NCBI RefSeq assembly: GCF_905147045.1
Contig: NC_065895.1
Location: 3,601,001-3,665,000, forward strand
DNA length: 64,000 nt
Direction: 5' to 3'
From: Nymphalis io
Lineage: Eukaryota; Arthropoda; Insecta; Lepidoptera; Nymphalidae
A model generated the notes under the pieces. The model was given only the letters and a program-made list of their open reading frames with translations, made no database searches and was not told where the DNA came from. The position numbers were made by a program, and so were the translations under genes. Below, in pieces: positions 47,227-58,546 of the stretch (position 1 is its first letter; each line of letters starts with the position of its first letter).

Positions 47227-47480
47227 TGAAATATTTTATTCGACAGCGTCGGGAAGGAAAGAAGAAATAAAAGTGACGCGGGAGATGTTTTCCCGCCGCG
47301 CCCCGAGTAGCAACTCCCGGGCAAAGAGCGACGATTTTAGAGCGGCGCGGGCGCGGCGGAGGGACATCGACGGAGATTTCTTTAATTATTTTGGCAACAG
47401 TACTAGATGGCACAGTCAAGTCGCTTTCCAGGGTTGTATGTCGCGCGGCTGCCGTTGTCGACCGTCCTATGTTGATCTTT
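47227..47480 (-). promoter_or_regulatory. SERCA: Probable SERCA 5' UTR exon and promoter
   Basis: A strong donor (TTCA|GTAAGT at 47227/47226, minus strand) closes a GC-rich segment that stands out from the AT-rich surroundings. This is the expected position of a non-coding first exon. The transcription start is not determined. Open frames through the segment on either strand are low-complexity and are not called as genes. Confidence 0.5.
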
Positions 47481-50400
47481 TTATAGCGACCGCTGCCCGG
47501 GTCGAGCTCCCGGTACTTTTTGAATGTGCGATTTTTGGCTTAACATTGAAAATTGAAGAGTAAAACCTATTCAGTTGACAACTCTAAATTGTCATAATAT
47601 ACAAAATGATAGTAAGTTTTTTTATGGGATTTTTTTACACGATTATTTTGGTCGTTAAGAAATTGTGCGCGACCTAGAAAAACTGGGCTCACGGCCAGGG
47701 TCTCCGTGGCCCTTACCTTGATATACCAATTCTTACCTACAATTTGCACATTAATTGTAATAAAAGTTTCGATTGACCTACGTAAATTTATTTAAAGTAG
47801 GAACTTACTATTAAGTATATATATTTAATTTTATTAAATTTTTATGATGTCAAATTTTTTTATTATTTTGTTATATTATATGATTCCTTAAATAATGTTT
47901 TACATTGTTTTTGTCATTTAACATTATACAATAATATAATAATACGAAGCATTTTTTATAAAATGTTGTTTTGCTATAATTAACTAAACACACTTATTAC
48001 CGTAACAATTAAGGTGGCGAAAAAAGAATATCTGATAATTTTTAATTCTTGGTATTATTTGTTAGTTCTATTTAAAGCTTACATTATTCGCTGTAGTTAG
48101 TACTGTGATTTGCTTGTCAAATTATTATTGGAGCGTAGCCGACTGTTCGAAATTGCTATAAGATCTACAGCTGGCAAGACGAACTGTCTTTTGACAATGA
48201 TCTATGTTATAGAATAATTCACATCATGACAAGCATATCGCAAAAACAAGTCATATGGTAAATATTGCATAACAATTATTTATAAAACTATTATTACTAA
48301 TCAATTTAAAATACCCTAAAATAAATGGTTTTAGTTAAAAGTAATAGTCAAATTCGTAAAATTGTATAAGCTAAGTTACAAAACGTTACTTCTATCCCTT
48401 GTGTTATTATGGTTGTCTGAATATTGATATTATGTTTTTGCGTGATAATTATTTAATGTGATTGCCGCGTAGGTACTTAATCCGAATAACGTAAGCACGA
48501 CGCGACATTTAAAATTATTGGATACATACCTATATGGCATCTTTTTTATACATACATACAGGACAAAAGAGTATTATTTTAAGATATTTACTTTGAATGG
48601 TTGTTATTTTGGTATTGTTTTAAAATTAATTATAAATATTATCGACAAGTTTTATAGATGACCACATAAAAAATGTCAGCCTTGTGTTCAAAGAATACGT
48701 ATATTTAGATAGTGAAAATAGAAAATCACCGAGAAACAGCTGAATGCCAATGTTAACATCTATTTCGGTGTCTGAATAAAAATGTATTAAATAAGATTCA
48801 AACGTTTCGGGAGTAGTATACTGCTGCATATATGTTTCTTGTGTTTTCTAAAAAAAGGTACAAAAAAGTTTTGTTTCCAAACTACAATATATATATTGAA
48901 TATACTTAATTATAATTTTCAAATATCTTCATTGATCTGTGTACCTTTGTTTTGTGTATTTTTTCGATCTATTGATTTACAATATACTTTTAAATGTTTT
49001 ATATTTATCTTGAAAAACTTCTAAAAAACTGTCCTTTCTTTAAAAAAATGCGTACAGAATACAAATAACGCGGATAATAATAAGGATTTTTATGCTTTAC
49101 ATATTTCAATATTTTGTTTATGTTATACATAACAAATAGTCGCTTTTACATACAAGATACATGTAAGTATAACTTTGATTAATACAACTAATAATATTAT
49201 ACACATATATGAAATAGGACCTAATTAAATTTGGAAACATTTGTTCCATATAATAAGTAATATTACAAGCTCACAGTTTTTAATAAGTTGCATCTTGATT
49301 GGTGCGTAATTTAGCTAATTATTTTTAAAGTATATATTTTAAGCTATTGTATTTCCACGGATGTGTTTGGATGTATATATTTATATGGATGTGATAGTGT
49401 CTTGATATGCCTGTAGGTTTTATTTTCAGGCACCGTTATTTTCGAAATTACAGGATTACAATTAAGGTTTTTAAATGAACTTAATATATTTTTGACATTG
49501 TTCATTTTAATAATTTTTACATGTGCCTATCTGATCAAGTATGTTACGTATATGAATGTTTATGTTGACTACATACATAAGACAAAGGAATATACGTGTA
49601 ATCCTTAAATTGAATACTGAAGTGAATTAATTACGTAAACTTGTTTTTATTTATTATTTCAATAAGTAGTTAAAGATCTTTCTTTTATATAAAAGAAATC
49701 AAAACCTTTCTTATAAATAAACATAGAAAGACATATAAAATTTCTGTTTTAATTGTTTAAAATATATATACATAAAAAAATCCTTGCGTTAATGCATTGC
49801 AAATAGAAAAGTATTTCTTGTAGCATAAAACGTTCCAGCTTTAGAAATAGATTGAATATGATTGATTATGTAGTCAGTTGAAGATTTAGTTAGAAAATAA
49901 ATCTTTTTCACGACATCAACCACGATATTGAGAGCTATATCTAGTGAGAAATAGAAGTCGAGAAGATATCTAAAACATATTTATAAAATAAGCTTTTAAA
50001 ATTCCAAGATAATGTAACGAGCCAATGTACGCCAATGCGTACGCACGATGTTACATCTATCGGGGCATACACGTAAGGCTATTCGTCATCTAGAAATAAA
50101 CAGGCGAAGGTAATAATCGAAATAGAATTATAGTACTTGAGTGTGTCGTAACCATCTGCTTTGGCAGGTCCCACTTGTCGGTTGGCGGCCCAAGGGATTT
50201 ATAAGAATGATGTTCTACATGACTCGGAATATTCGGCTAACTTGCCTCAGCCAACATTCTAAATTAAAGCTATCTATGTAAATCAGATTATTTGGTTTTA
50301 TTTATATGTAAAAATAGAATTAGTTGTTTATGCGTTTTCGTTATGAATAAATAAACCAAATCATCATCAAACATCGTTGCAAACACTGACTTGTGCAGCA

Positions 50401-52715
50401 ACCTTGTTTTAATACAAGATTTCTCGAAAAAATTAAAAATTATAAGAATATTCTTTCTCGACATTTCTTGTCAAAAGATTAGTTGCCGTTCTTAAAAAGT
50501 ATCAATTTAAAAAAAATAAACTGTTTGAAAAAATACTCATAACATGATATAACGATAGAGATAACGCATTGAATTACTCTTCTGAGTGGGTTTGTAACGT
50601 AGAATTGACGTATGTTGAGTATTAGTTGCTTTGTTCGTATATTCAATATTCTGGTTTCCAATTTGAAGATTTTATAGACGGTCATAAAAATAATAGCTTG
50701 TTTTAACGTATTTGAAGAGTATTATAGTAACCGTATAATTTTATCGGATTAGGAAGCTCTAATAATTATCGTGTATTACATTATAGTCATTAAATTTCAG
50801 TGGTTTTCTGTTAATTTAGCTTGAATTTAATATTTATTACCGTTATAATATTAATGTTATGGTCAATTATTGTAAAGAATATAAAATTTTCAGGGAACAG
50901 TTAATAAATGTCAATAAAATACATTATTTTAAAAAAATGCGAAATTATTAAATCTTTTAAATGTCACTATTGAAGAAATAAAGTTCGACTTATATTTGCG
51001 TAAATAAAAATTAGAAGCACTTTTATTATGTCATTTTTATTAAAAGTTAATTCTCTTATCTTATTTGTATTGAGGATTTATTTTAAAATTGTTATTTGAT
51101 ATATATAAATGTTTCATTAATACTAATATATAATTAATTGTGTATAAAACGATTTGTATTTTGTTAATTTTATGAAATATTATTAAATTTTTGACGGTTA
51201 CTGATGAACGATGGCATAACATTGGGTACACAAAAACGTATCCAATTAGATATAATATATTAATAATACAGTCGATAAAAGCTTAACGCCAAAAATACGT
51301 CAAAATTGATGAACAAGCTATTTATATGCTTCGCTATGATCAAGCTTGGAGGTGGTGATGGACGCGGTCTCGGCACTGTCAAACATTCCATTCTGTATAT
51401 TTTAGGATATCGAAACCAGTCTATGTGTCTACATCTGTGTAATATTTTATATCAGATTTAATTATAGTTAAGATAATATTTCAGCCAGTCTTACTAGAAG
51501 CATATCTGTGAACTATATAGTCATAATTGTTAACAACATGACACGGTACACGGCATTTTACTCGAATCATCCGATAAAGACCAACTTGTTTAGTCTAGAT
51601 TCAAATACTTTATACTGATAAAAATGCTACTAAAAGTTGAATATTAATTGCTTTAAAGTTTTTTTTAAGTTGCTTAACTATGTGTGTTTTACATGCCTAT
51701 CTTTTATTTCATTTTTTCACAATCACTTTTCACTTCTGGTAACACTGGCTTTTAGAAAACCGCAATACATCACGCCTCTTTTTAAAGAGTTTTCGGGTTG
51801 CTATTCACATAAGGAACAATCCATTCGCTAAATCCAGGGTCACGATTTTGTATATAGGGGCCAAACACTGAAGTCACATATTGCACATTTCACAGTTCTT
51901 TGTTGGCAACACTGTCACATATTAAAACTTACCGTTATCACTTATCACTTGGTCCCAATTATTGGTTTAATATAAAAAATACATTAATTAATTAATATTT
52001 TGTTTGTTATACTATCAGGTGAGGTAAGCGCGCCCCATGAGGAGAGCGTCGAGATTGTGGTGCGCCGGGCGTGGGAGCAAAACGTCGCTGTCTTTTATAA
52101 GCTCCGTGCCGAGCCGCGGGCGCTCTGCCAGCGATAGCGTCTCCTCAAACATACAATATCTCTCTCTGTCTATGCATATGTGCACATGCAATTAGTAATC
52201 TAAAACGTCGCAATAAAGCTCAATATTCTAAGTTAGTTATTGCGTCGACTGCAAATAACATTTGCAATATCAACGTCACTGACAACTTTTGACGTTTTAT
52301 TTTACATTTATTAAAAACAAAATCGTAATAATTAACAAAGTATCTCAAGATACTCATTTAGTAACTATTATTTACCCTAAATACCAATAACTCTGTAGCT
52401 TTTATTTTGTTCGTTAATATTTGTAGTTTAATACAACAATATCATTTGCTTTGCAAAAATAATCATCCAATATGTATTTTTTTAATAGAAAGTAAGCTCC
52501 GATTTATTTTGTATAATTGCTGTCTAATATATTTTTTGTACGATAATTTTTTTATGATTATTACATAATAATTTACTTAATCTGTAGTTACTACAAACAG
52601 CTACGGCGTAGCAGGAATTAGGCTTAATTTTACTTTGTTGCTTAAGTGTAATATGATTTTTGCCTTTAAGACTTATATAATTAGGATCAATCGATGATTA
52701 AATATGATAATAATG
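47481..52715. other. Gene-free intergenic stretch
   Basis: About 5.2 kb of AT-rich DNA without a supported exon. One GC-rich patch at about 52018-52145 (CGCGCCCCATGAGGAGAGCG and GAGCCGCGGGCGCTCTGCC) stands out. It is followed by TGACA/TTTGACG words near 52275-52300 and could be a promoter or first exon of an unseen gene. Confidence 0.4.
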
Positions 52716-53064
52716 TCCTCCGGACCGATTTCGGCCACGGCGGCCAATTTCAAGAGAGATTAGCCAACTACGCAGGAGATATAGTGCACAAGTGTGTGCG
52801 CAAACACAGGTGCATTCTCTATTCCCTAACTCATAATCCGATGGTACGGCAATCAGACACGACCAGAAAGAATTCACTCGCAAGACCAACTTGCTTTCCG
52901 AGGCACGGGAGTGTATACACTTCCAACTTCGAGACTCCGGGCCGCTACTGAGAATTCTCGACAGAAAAACCCAATAACTTTTTTATTGGCCCGACCTGGG
53001 ATTTGAACTCAGGCCCTCGTGGTCTGCGGCCTTATATCTAGCCATTAGAACTACGAGGCAGTCA
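52716..53064 (-). repeat. tRNA-derived SINE family C copy
   Basis: The plus strand reads CCTCCGGACCGATTTCGGCC at the tail, AACACAGGTGCATTCTCTAT in the body, and GGGATTTGAACTCAGGCCCT plus ACTACGAGGCAGTCAT as the inverted tRNA-like head. It is the most complete family C copy in the window. Confidence 0.85.
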
Positions 53065-53480
53065 TATATAAATAAATAAATTATATTATAACGATAGTTA
53101 TAATAATAGTATTTATATAAAAACCTATAATAATAATTGAAGTTTATAATTAAGGATACTTAATTCTTGCTTAAGCTTAGAATGAAGTGTTTTATTAATT
53201 TGGATTTTTCTTAACTCCGTTAATTCGTTTAAGCATTTTCTTTATTTATACTCTATACATATAAATAAAATTTAAGTGTCTGTCTGTGATTTCAAAAAAG
53301 CAGCCTCTTTTAATGTTAATATGGCTGTTTGCGTTTTACCAAAACAATAATTTTTTAAATCTTTGTCTTTCTGTCTGTTTGTTTTTCCACGCCAATCTTT
53401 GAAACGGCTAAAATTACAAATTGAAATAACTGAATTATTATAAGAAGTATTTCAAGGTTCTGTAAACAGATTTGATTTGA

Positions 53481-53518
53481 TTTGATGGAATAAAGACTAA
53501 AGTCTTTATTCCATCAAA
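53481..53518. repeat. 18-bp perfect hairpin
   Basis: TTTGATGGAATAAAGACT (53481-53498) and its exact reverse complement (53501-53518) are separated by two bases. It is preceded by TTTGATTTGATT direct repeats. It lies inside the proposed Helitron-like element. Confidence 0.9.
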
Positions 53519-53775
53519 AGCGGTTGTGTCATCAGACTGATTCATCAACGCTGATCCTAAGCCACGGTTAGAAACTTGAAATTTTGGCAGTAGATATATT
53601 TTATGATGTAAGAACCCACTAAGGAAGGATTTTTGGAAATTCCATCCGAGAAAAAATAAATGCATACGTATTTCGTTGTTTTTAGAAATTCAACCCCAAA
53701 CGGGAGAAATGGGGTGAAAAACATTAATATTAAAATAAAAAAAAAATTGTCTGATCTGCTTGAAACTTACTAAAG

Positions 53776-53816
53776 AATCAAGAAACACTAATTTATAATT
53801 TTAGTGTTTCTTGATT
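53776..53816. repeat. 16-bp perfect hairpin
   Basis: AATCAAGAAACACTAA (53776-53791) pairs exactly with 53801-53816 across a 9-base AT loop. It is about 260 bases from the hairpin at 53481. Confidence 0.9.
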
Positions 53817-54345
53817 GAATTAACAAACATATTTTTCAGTTTTTAGTTTTTTTTTGTTTTGAAGAGTTGTTCGGTCGTATGTACATATTCGCAAAAACAC
53901 TTCATATTCATACTTCTGGGTTCAAATAACGAAATGCAAAATACACAATGTCTTAATATCAATATCTCTTAAGGAGGTAAGAAACACTGTATTAGTGAAG
54001 TTTGTATAAAGTGTGTAACAATTGGTAGTCTCGAAGCTTTACCACAACATGACCCTCAATTCCTACATATTTATTATAGGATGTGCCGAGGAGAGGTTGT
54101 TTTCATTTCAATAATACCATCCATGAGAATATATCATATGAATTTGAAAGTATATAGTTCCCTCTTAAAGTATGCTTCCCTATGACAATTAAAAGTCTCA
54201 AAAACTGTCGTTGAACATGGCGGGCATTGATTTTAGCGAGAACTGGTATTACATGGACAGTTTTTAAGTTACATGCTCAGAGTTAGTTTTGCCAGTGACT
54301 TAGTAATTTTAGCTAAAAGGAAACACCGTAAACGTCGTTATTTAT

Positions 54346-54612
54346 GCTATAGGTTGGCGGACGGGCAAATGAGCCACCTGATGTGGCACAAGTGATCACC
54401 ACAGCCCATAGACATTAGCGATATAAGAAATGTTAACCATTCCTTACTTCGCTAATGCGCTACTAATCGTGGGAACGAAGATGTTATATTTTTTGTGCCT
54501 GTAGTTACACTGGCTCACTTATCCTTCAAACCAGAAGGCAACAATACTAAGTATTGCTGTAGAATATCTGATGAGTGGGTGGTACCGACGGCTTGCACAA
54601 AGTCCTACCACC
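54346..54612 (-). repeat. SINE family A copy, diverged
   Basis: GGCGGACGGGCAAATGAGCC, TGCCTGTAGTTACACTGG and GAGTGGGTGGTACC identify the family. It carries several small deletions relative to the copies at 8379 and 57496. Confidence 0.8.
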
Positions 54613-55318
54613 GTTTACAAAGAGGTGTTTCGATTATTAATTATAAATGAAGTTTTCAGTGACTGGAATAGTTTTGTTTAGTCTGAGTTTGATAGAATAA
54701 TAAAAATATATAGGTACGCTTGCTCATTTACAGTATTAATTATATCCAACGGCGTGGATAGATGCCGGGATATTTAAGCAACACAATCGCAGATCGAAAT
54801 ACATGAATAAAATATTATTTTTTTCGAGCTATTTAAGTCACTATAAAATATATTAAGTGAAACTACAGAGATTAACAGTAAGTTCAGTGATGATTATTAA
54901 AAGAATAATCATTATTCTAAAATTTTAAAAAGCCCTTAATATACTTTTTTCTAACCATAATGACATTTCATGCTTTTTACTTTAAAATCATAGACTTTCA
55001 AAAAATTCTTTATTTATACTTAAGCGCGAGCGAAGCCGCGGTCAACAGCTAGTTTATTAATAATTATGGAATATTATTTTATAATATTTTAACTTATATT
55101 TATTTATTTATTTACAAGGATATTTCATATTTAAGAAGTAAATAAATATTTTATTTTATGTTATTAATCATTTTATTTAAATGAGAAATTATTGCTTTCT
55201 TTGTATGACATAACAAATTTTGAATTGTACTCTGGTGTTATCCGTTCTTTAAATGATGTATAAATAGAATTTAAGTATACCAAATAAAAAAAATGTTTAA
55301 ATAAGACTTCATTCTTCA

Positions 55319-55385
55319 ACCTTCTCCTCAAAAAGAGGAAAGGAGGCCTTTAGCCCAGCTGTGGGACATTCACAGGCTGTTACGG
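55319..55385 (+). repeat. SINE B tail fragment
   Basis: ACCTTCTCCTCAAAAAGAGG followed by AGCCCAGCTGTGGGACATTC and CAGGCTGTTAC is the complement of the tail seen at 40842-41137. The head is absent. Confidence 0.7.
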
Positions 55386-55601
55386 TAAGACTTCATCATA
55401 CACATATTTTTAATAAAAATACTAGGAAATTGGTACGTTTATAGCATTCGTAAAATTATATTTACGTAATCAGGTTGTAATTTTTACGTACAACTCTGTG
55501 CATCGTTGCCGTTCATACGAGTACTTACTTACTCTGACGTTTGATTACGTGATTTGAACGTTCATAACGTTGTAGCCTAACGTATTTAATTAAAGCTTTA
55601 A

Positions 55602-55733
55602 TGACCTTTATAAACGTTGTTTAGCGGCTGTTTAGTTGAACATTGATTTCTCTCTTTCTTTTCTTTGTCATTATTGTTTTGACATTTGAAAGAAGAGGAC
55701 AGCATTGTTTAACTAATAACATTAACAAGTAAA
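55602..55733. repeat. Diverged relative of the 143-bp MITE
   Basis: GACCTTTATAAACGTTGTTT at the left, TTTTGACATTTGAAAGAAGA in the interior, and ATTGTTTAACTAAT..AACAAGTAA at the right match the element at 42048-42190 in order. The right terminus is eroded. Confidence 0.6.
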
Positions 55734-57018
55734 ATAAAACTACAAATATTTTTATCCATATAAAAACAGTATGTATTGAAATTTAATGAAAACTTAATGA
55801 GCGAGTGGTTATAGATAATATAAAATAAACCTTATAATACCTTTTAAGTAACTAGTAATTGCTTATTCAAAAGAATGGGAGTGACTTAAGGACGTGACTT
55901 CTAACGCTTAGAAGGAACTTGACATAGCCACAAGACTTTTGATATAATTCACTTTGTGTTTCGCTGTTAACGTAACACACTAATACAGGCAAAGCATTGC
56001 TTAAAAATTAATTTTAGTATTTATTTACTTGGGAAACAAAAATTATCTAATACAAAACGTAACAAAAATTAACAAAATATAAATCAAGCCTGAAGCCGGT
56101 GGCTCCGTTTTATTTGAAGTCGTTTAAAAATAAAAAACAAATAAATAATATTGTCTTCACTTTCTGTTATTGAAGTAGGCGTAGTGTCATTTATATAACA
56201 TAGTATAAAAAATTATTGCATGTTTTCCGGCCCGGTCGCTTGCCTGACACAACCCATATTCAGGACGGAGAGAATGCGTCTTAACAGAATAGTAAAGGAT
56301 AAATTTGTTTGCGGGAAGATAACTTATAGGAGTGGAAATGAATACAGCTTGTGCTACTTTTCATTCGCAATTGTAACATTATTTAAAGTTAAAGAAGATT
56401 CATGACAGTGGTATATTTCATGATATTTTATTACGAGTAGAGTAAAAAATAAACTTATGAGCTTATTTTAAAACAGCAGTTAAACGAAATGATTTTTTAA
56501 AATATTTGAAGTTAAGTGATTACCACCAACCATAAAACCAGGGGCTGCCGATACCTGGCTAGCCTTTAAGGTATCTGATAATCGATCCCTTATTGCACAG
56601 TTAGAGGAAGATGTTTCTATAGTTTGCAGGTACGTGGCACAAAACACCTAGGTTAACGATAGGTGGAAGACTATCAGGCATGGGGCATCCAAGTGTTAAA
56701 AAGGAAATATGACGTCACACACTTTATAATTTTACCAAATTTAATTATTGTTTGTATAATTTAATTATTGTATGTATAAAACTACATTTAAATTTCTAAA
56801 AATCTTGTTAAAAGAAATAGCTACTAATGGTGTCTATTTTTATCATTTTAAGTTCTTGAGTTAATTGCAGCAGATATTACCGTGATAATTATATTATTAT
56901 CGCTATCCAACATGTTCTGCTAATGAATGTACCTCAAAACAAATCCCAGCGACTTAATTTGCTAGACTATTGATAATACAATAATGAGATCTGCAGTAGC
57001 CAAGGGTTTATATAGTTG
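55734..57018. other. Intergenic AT-rich DNA
   Basis: No gene is recognised. At about 56023-56060, TTACTTGGGAAACAAAAATT resembles the 3' end of the retrotransposon near 24275 (ATCTGGGAAACAAACAGTAC) and may be a related LINE tail on the minus strand. Confidence 0.35.
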
Positions 57019-57990
57019 AATATAGCACGGATGAGACGAAAGCGACGAGTCACCTTTCGCCTTAAGCAGGTAATGGCCGGTCACGGTTGTTTCGGAGAAT
57101 ACCTATGTAAGACCGGACGTGATTCGACGGCGATGTGCCATCACTGTGGCGCGGACCGGGATACCGCTCAGCATACGTTGAAGGCGTGCCCCGCGTGGAG
57201 TGTGGAGAGGGAAATCTTGATCCGTGAGGTCTGACAATACTTCTCCCTGCAAGCAGTCGTGTTAGTGTCCCTGCTCCGCAGGGAATCGGCGTAGAGGGCC
57301 GTAGCCTCCTTCTATGAGACCGTTATGGTCCAGAAGGAGACGGCGGAGCGGGAACGGGAAAGGGCCGATTCTGCTCAGCGGAGTGTCCTATTTCAGACGG
57401 CCCTGAAGAGGACGGCAGTTAGGATGGCCTCACGTTGTCATACGCAATAGTGCGCGGGGGGGGGATTAAGGGGGGGGTTAAGTAAGGGGTTTACTGGTGG
57501 TAGAGCTTTGTGCAAGCTCGTCTGGGTAGGTACCACCCACTCATCAGATATTCTACCGCAAAACAGCAGTACTTATTATTGTTGTGTTCCGGTTTGAAGG
57601 GTGAGTGAGCCAGTGTAATTACAGGCACAAGGGACATAAAATCTTAGTTCCCAAGGTTGGTGGCACATTGGCTATGTAAGCGATGGTTGACATTTCTTAC
57701 AATGCCAATGTCTAAGGGCGTTTGGTGACCACTTACCATCAGGTGGCTCATATGCTCGTCCGTCTTCCTATTTTATAAAAAAAAAAAAGGTCGAGATCAC
57801 CTTCGCCCCCCTGAGGAGAGCTCCGCCAGGAGCGGAGTGCAGCCCGAAAGCCTCGGATGCGTTATATCAAAACGAACCGGCAGCCTCTCCGATCCGTCCC
57901 GAGGACGGTAACCATCACGGTTTTAGTGGGTAAGAATCCCACGTAACCCGGTCCCAAGAGAGGCGGGTACCTTTCTGAAGGCTTCCACTG
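57019..57990 (+). mobile_element. R1-like non-LTR retrotransposon 3' fragment, interrupted by a SINE
   Basis: The plus frame reads TFRLKQVMAGHGCFGEYLCK, then CHHCGADRDTAQHTLKACPAW, the C-terminal Cys/His knuckle characteristic of R1-clade polymerases. A stop at 57232 and frame loss follow, but later residues (AVASFYETV, QKE-AERERE) continue the family C-terminus to about 57450. After G-runs and a SINE A insertion, 57789-57990 has a structured GC-rich tail (TTTTAGTGGGTAAGAATCCC, GAGAGGCGGGTACCTTTCTG) typical of such 3' UTRs. The 5' part is missing. Confidence 0.75.
57496..57788 (+). repeat. SINE family A copy with poly(A) tail
   Basis: The most complete plus-oriented copy runs from GGTGGTAGAGCTTTGTGCAA to a 12-base A-run at 57777-57788. 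It sits inside the R1-like element's 3' region, so it inserted after that element. Confidence 0.9.
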
Positions 57991-58546
57991 CGTAAAAACT
58001 GAACTGAACTGAACATTTACAACTTCTTTTGATTTTATGACACACAATATGCAATATATAGAAAAGAGGTTCAGTTAATCCAGATTAAATAAGCATGGTT
58101 GTCATTATAAATGCCGCAAATATAGTTTTTTGGTTTTTTTACTGTTTTAACCACGTTTTTAGAGATGAAAGGGAATCGTGATGCTTTGTGTGGTCCAATG
58201 TTTTAATTTAGCTGGTGGTATTAATAAAGTCTTTACGATTCGTAATCACGAGTCGTTGTTTTAAGAAATACAACTAGGATGTTTAAAACTGTAAATAGAC
58301 CACCCGTACGCGTAAATTATAAAGTAACAAAAAAAGATTCCTTCGAAATCTTGTTTTAACTTCTTGTATTTTTTAACTAAATTGACGATAGGTTGCAAAA
58401 CATTCAGCAAATTTTAAATAAAACGAAATTTATCGTACCTATTGCCAATACTTTAGGATTATGTTCCTTTTGTTCTTTTTCTTAAAAATATATTTTTTGT
58501 GTTTTTTATTTTTTTAATTATAATTTCATTATTTAAAAATTAATAT

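Larger units (their letters stand above)
53252..55053 (+). mobile_element. Possible non-autonomous Helitron-like element with a nested SINE
   Basis: The left end TCTATACATATAAATAAAAT with TCTGTCTGT resembles the TC-starting ends of lepidopteran Helitron-like repeats. The right end GCGAGCGAAGCCGCGGTCAA then CAGCTAGT gives a short GC hairpin followed by CTAG and a T, as in Helitron 3' ends. A SINE A copy (54346-54612) lies inside. No Rep/helicase frame is present. Whether both ends belong to one insertion is inference. Confidence 0.45.

Noticed and set aside
47273..47563. 96-codon plus-strand frame over the SERCA 5' region
   Set aside because: Low-complexity Arg-rich frame in the GC-rich promoter tract; the strong minus-strand donor at 47226 explains the region better as a UTR exon.
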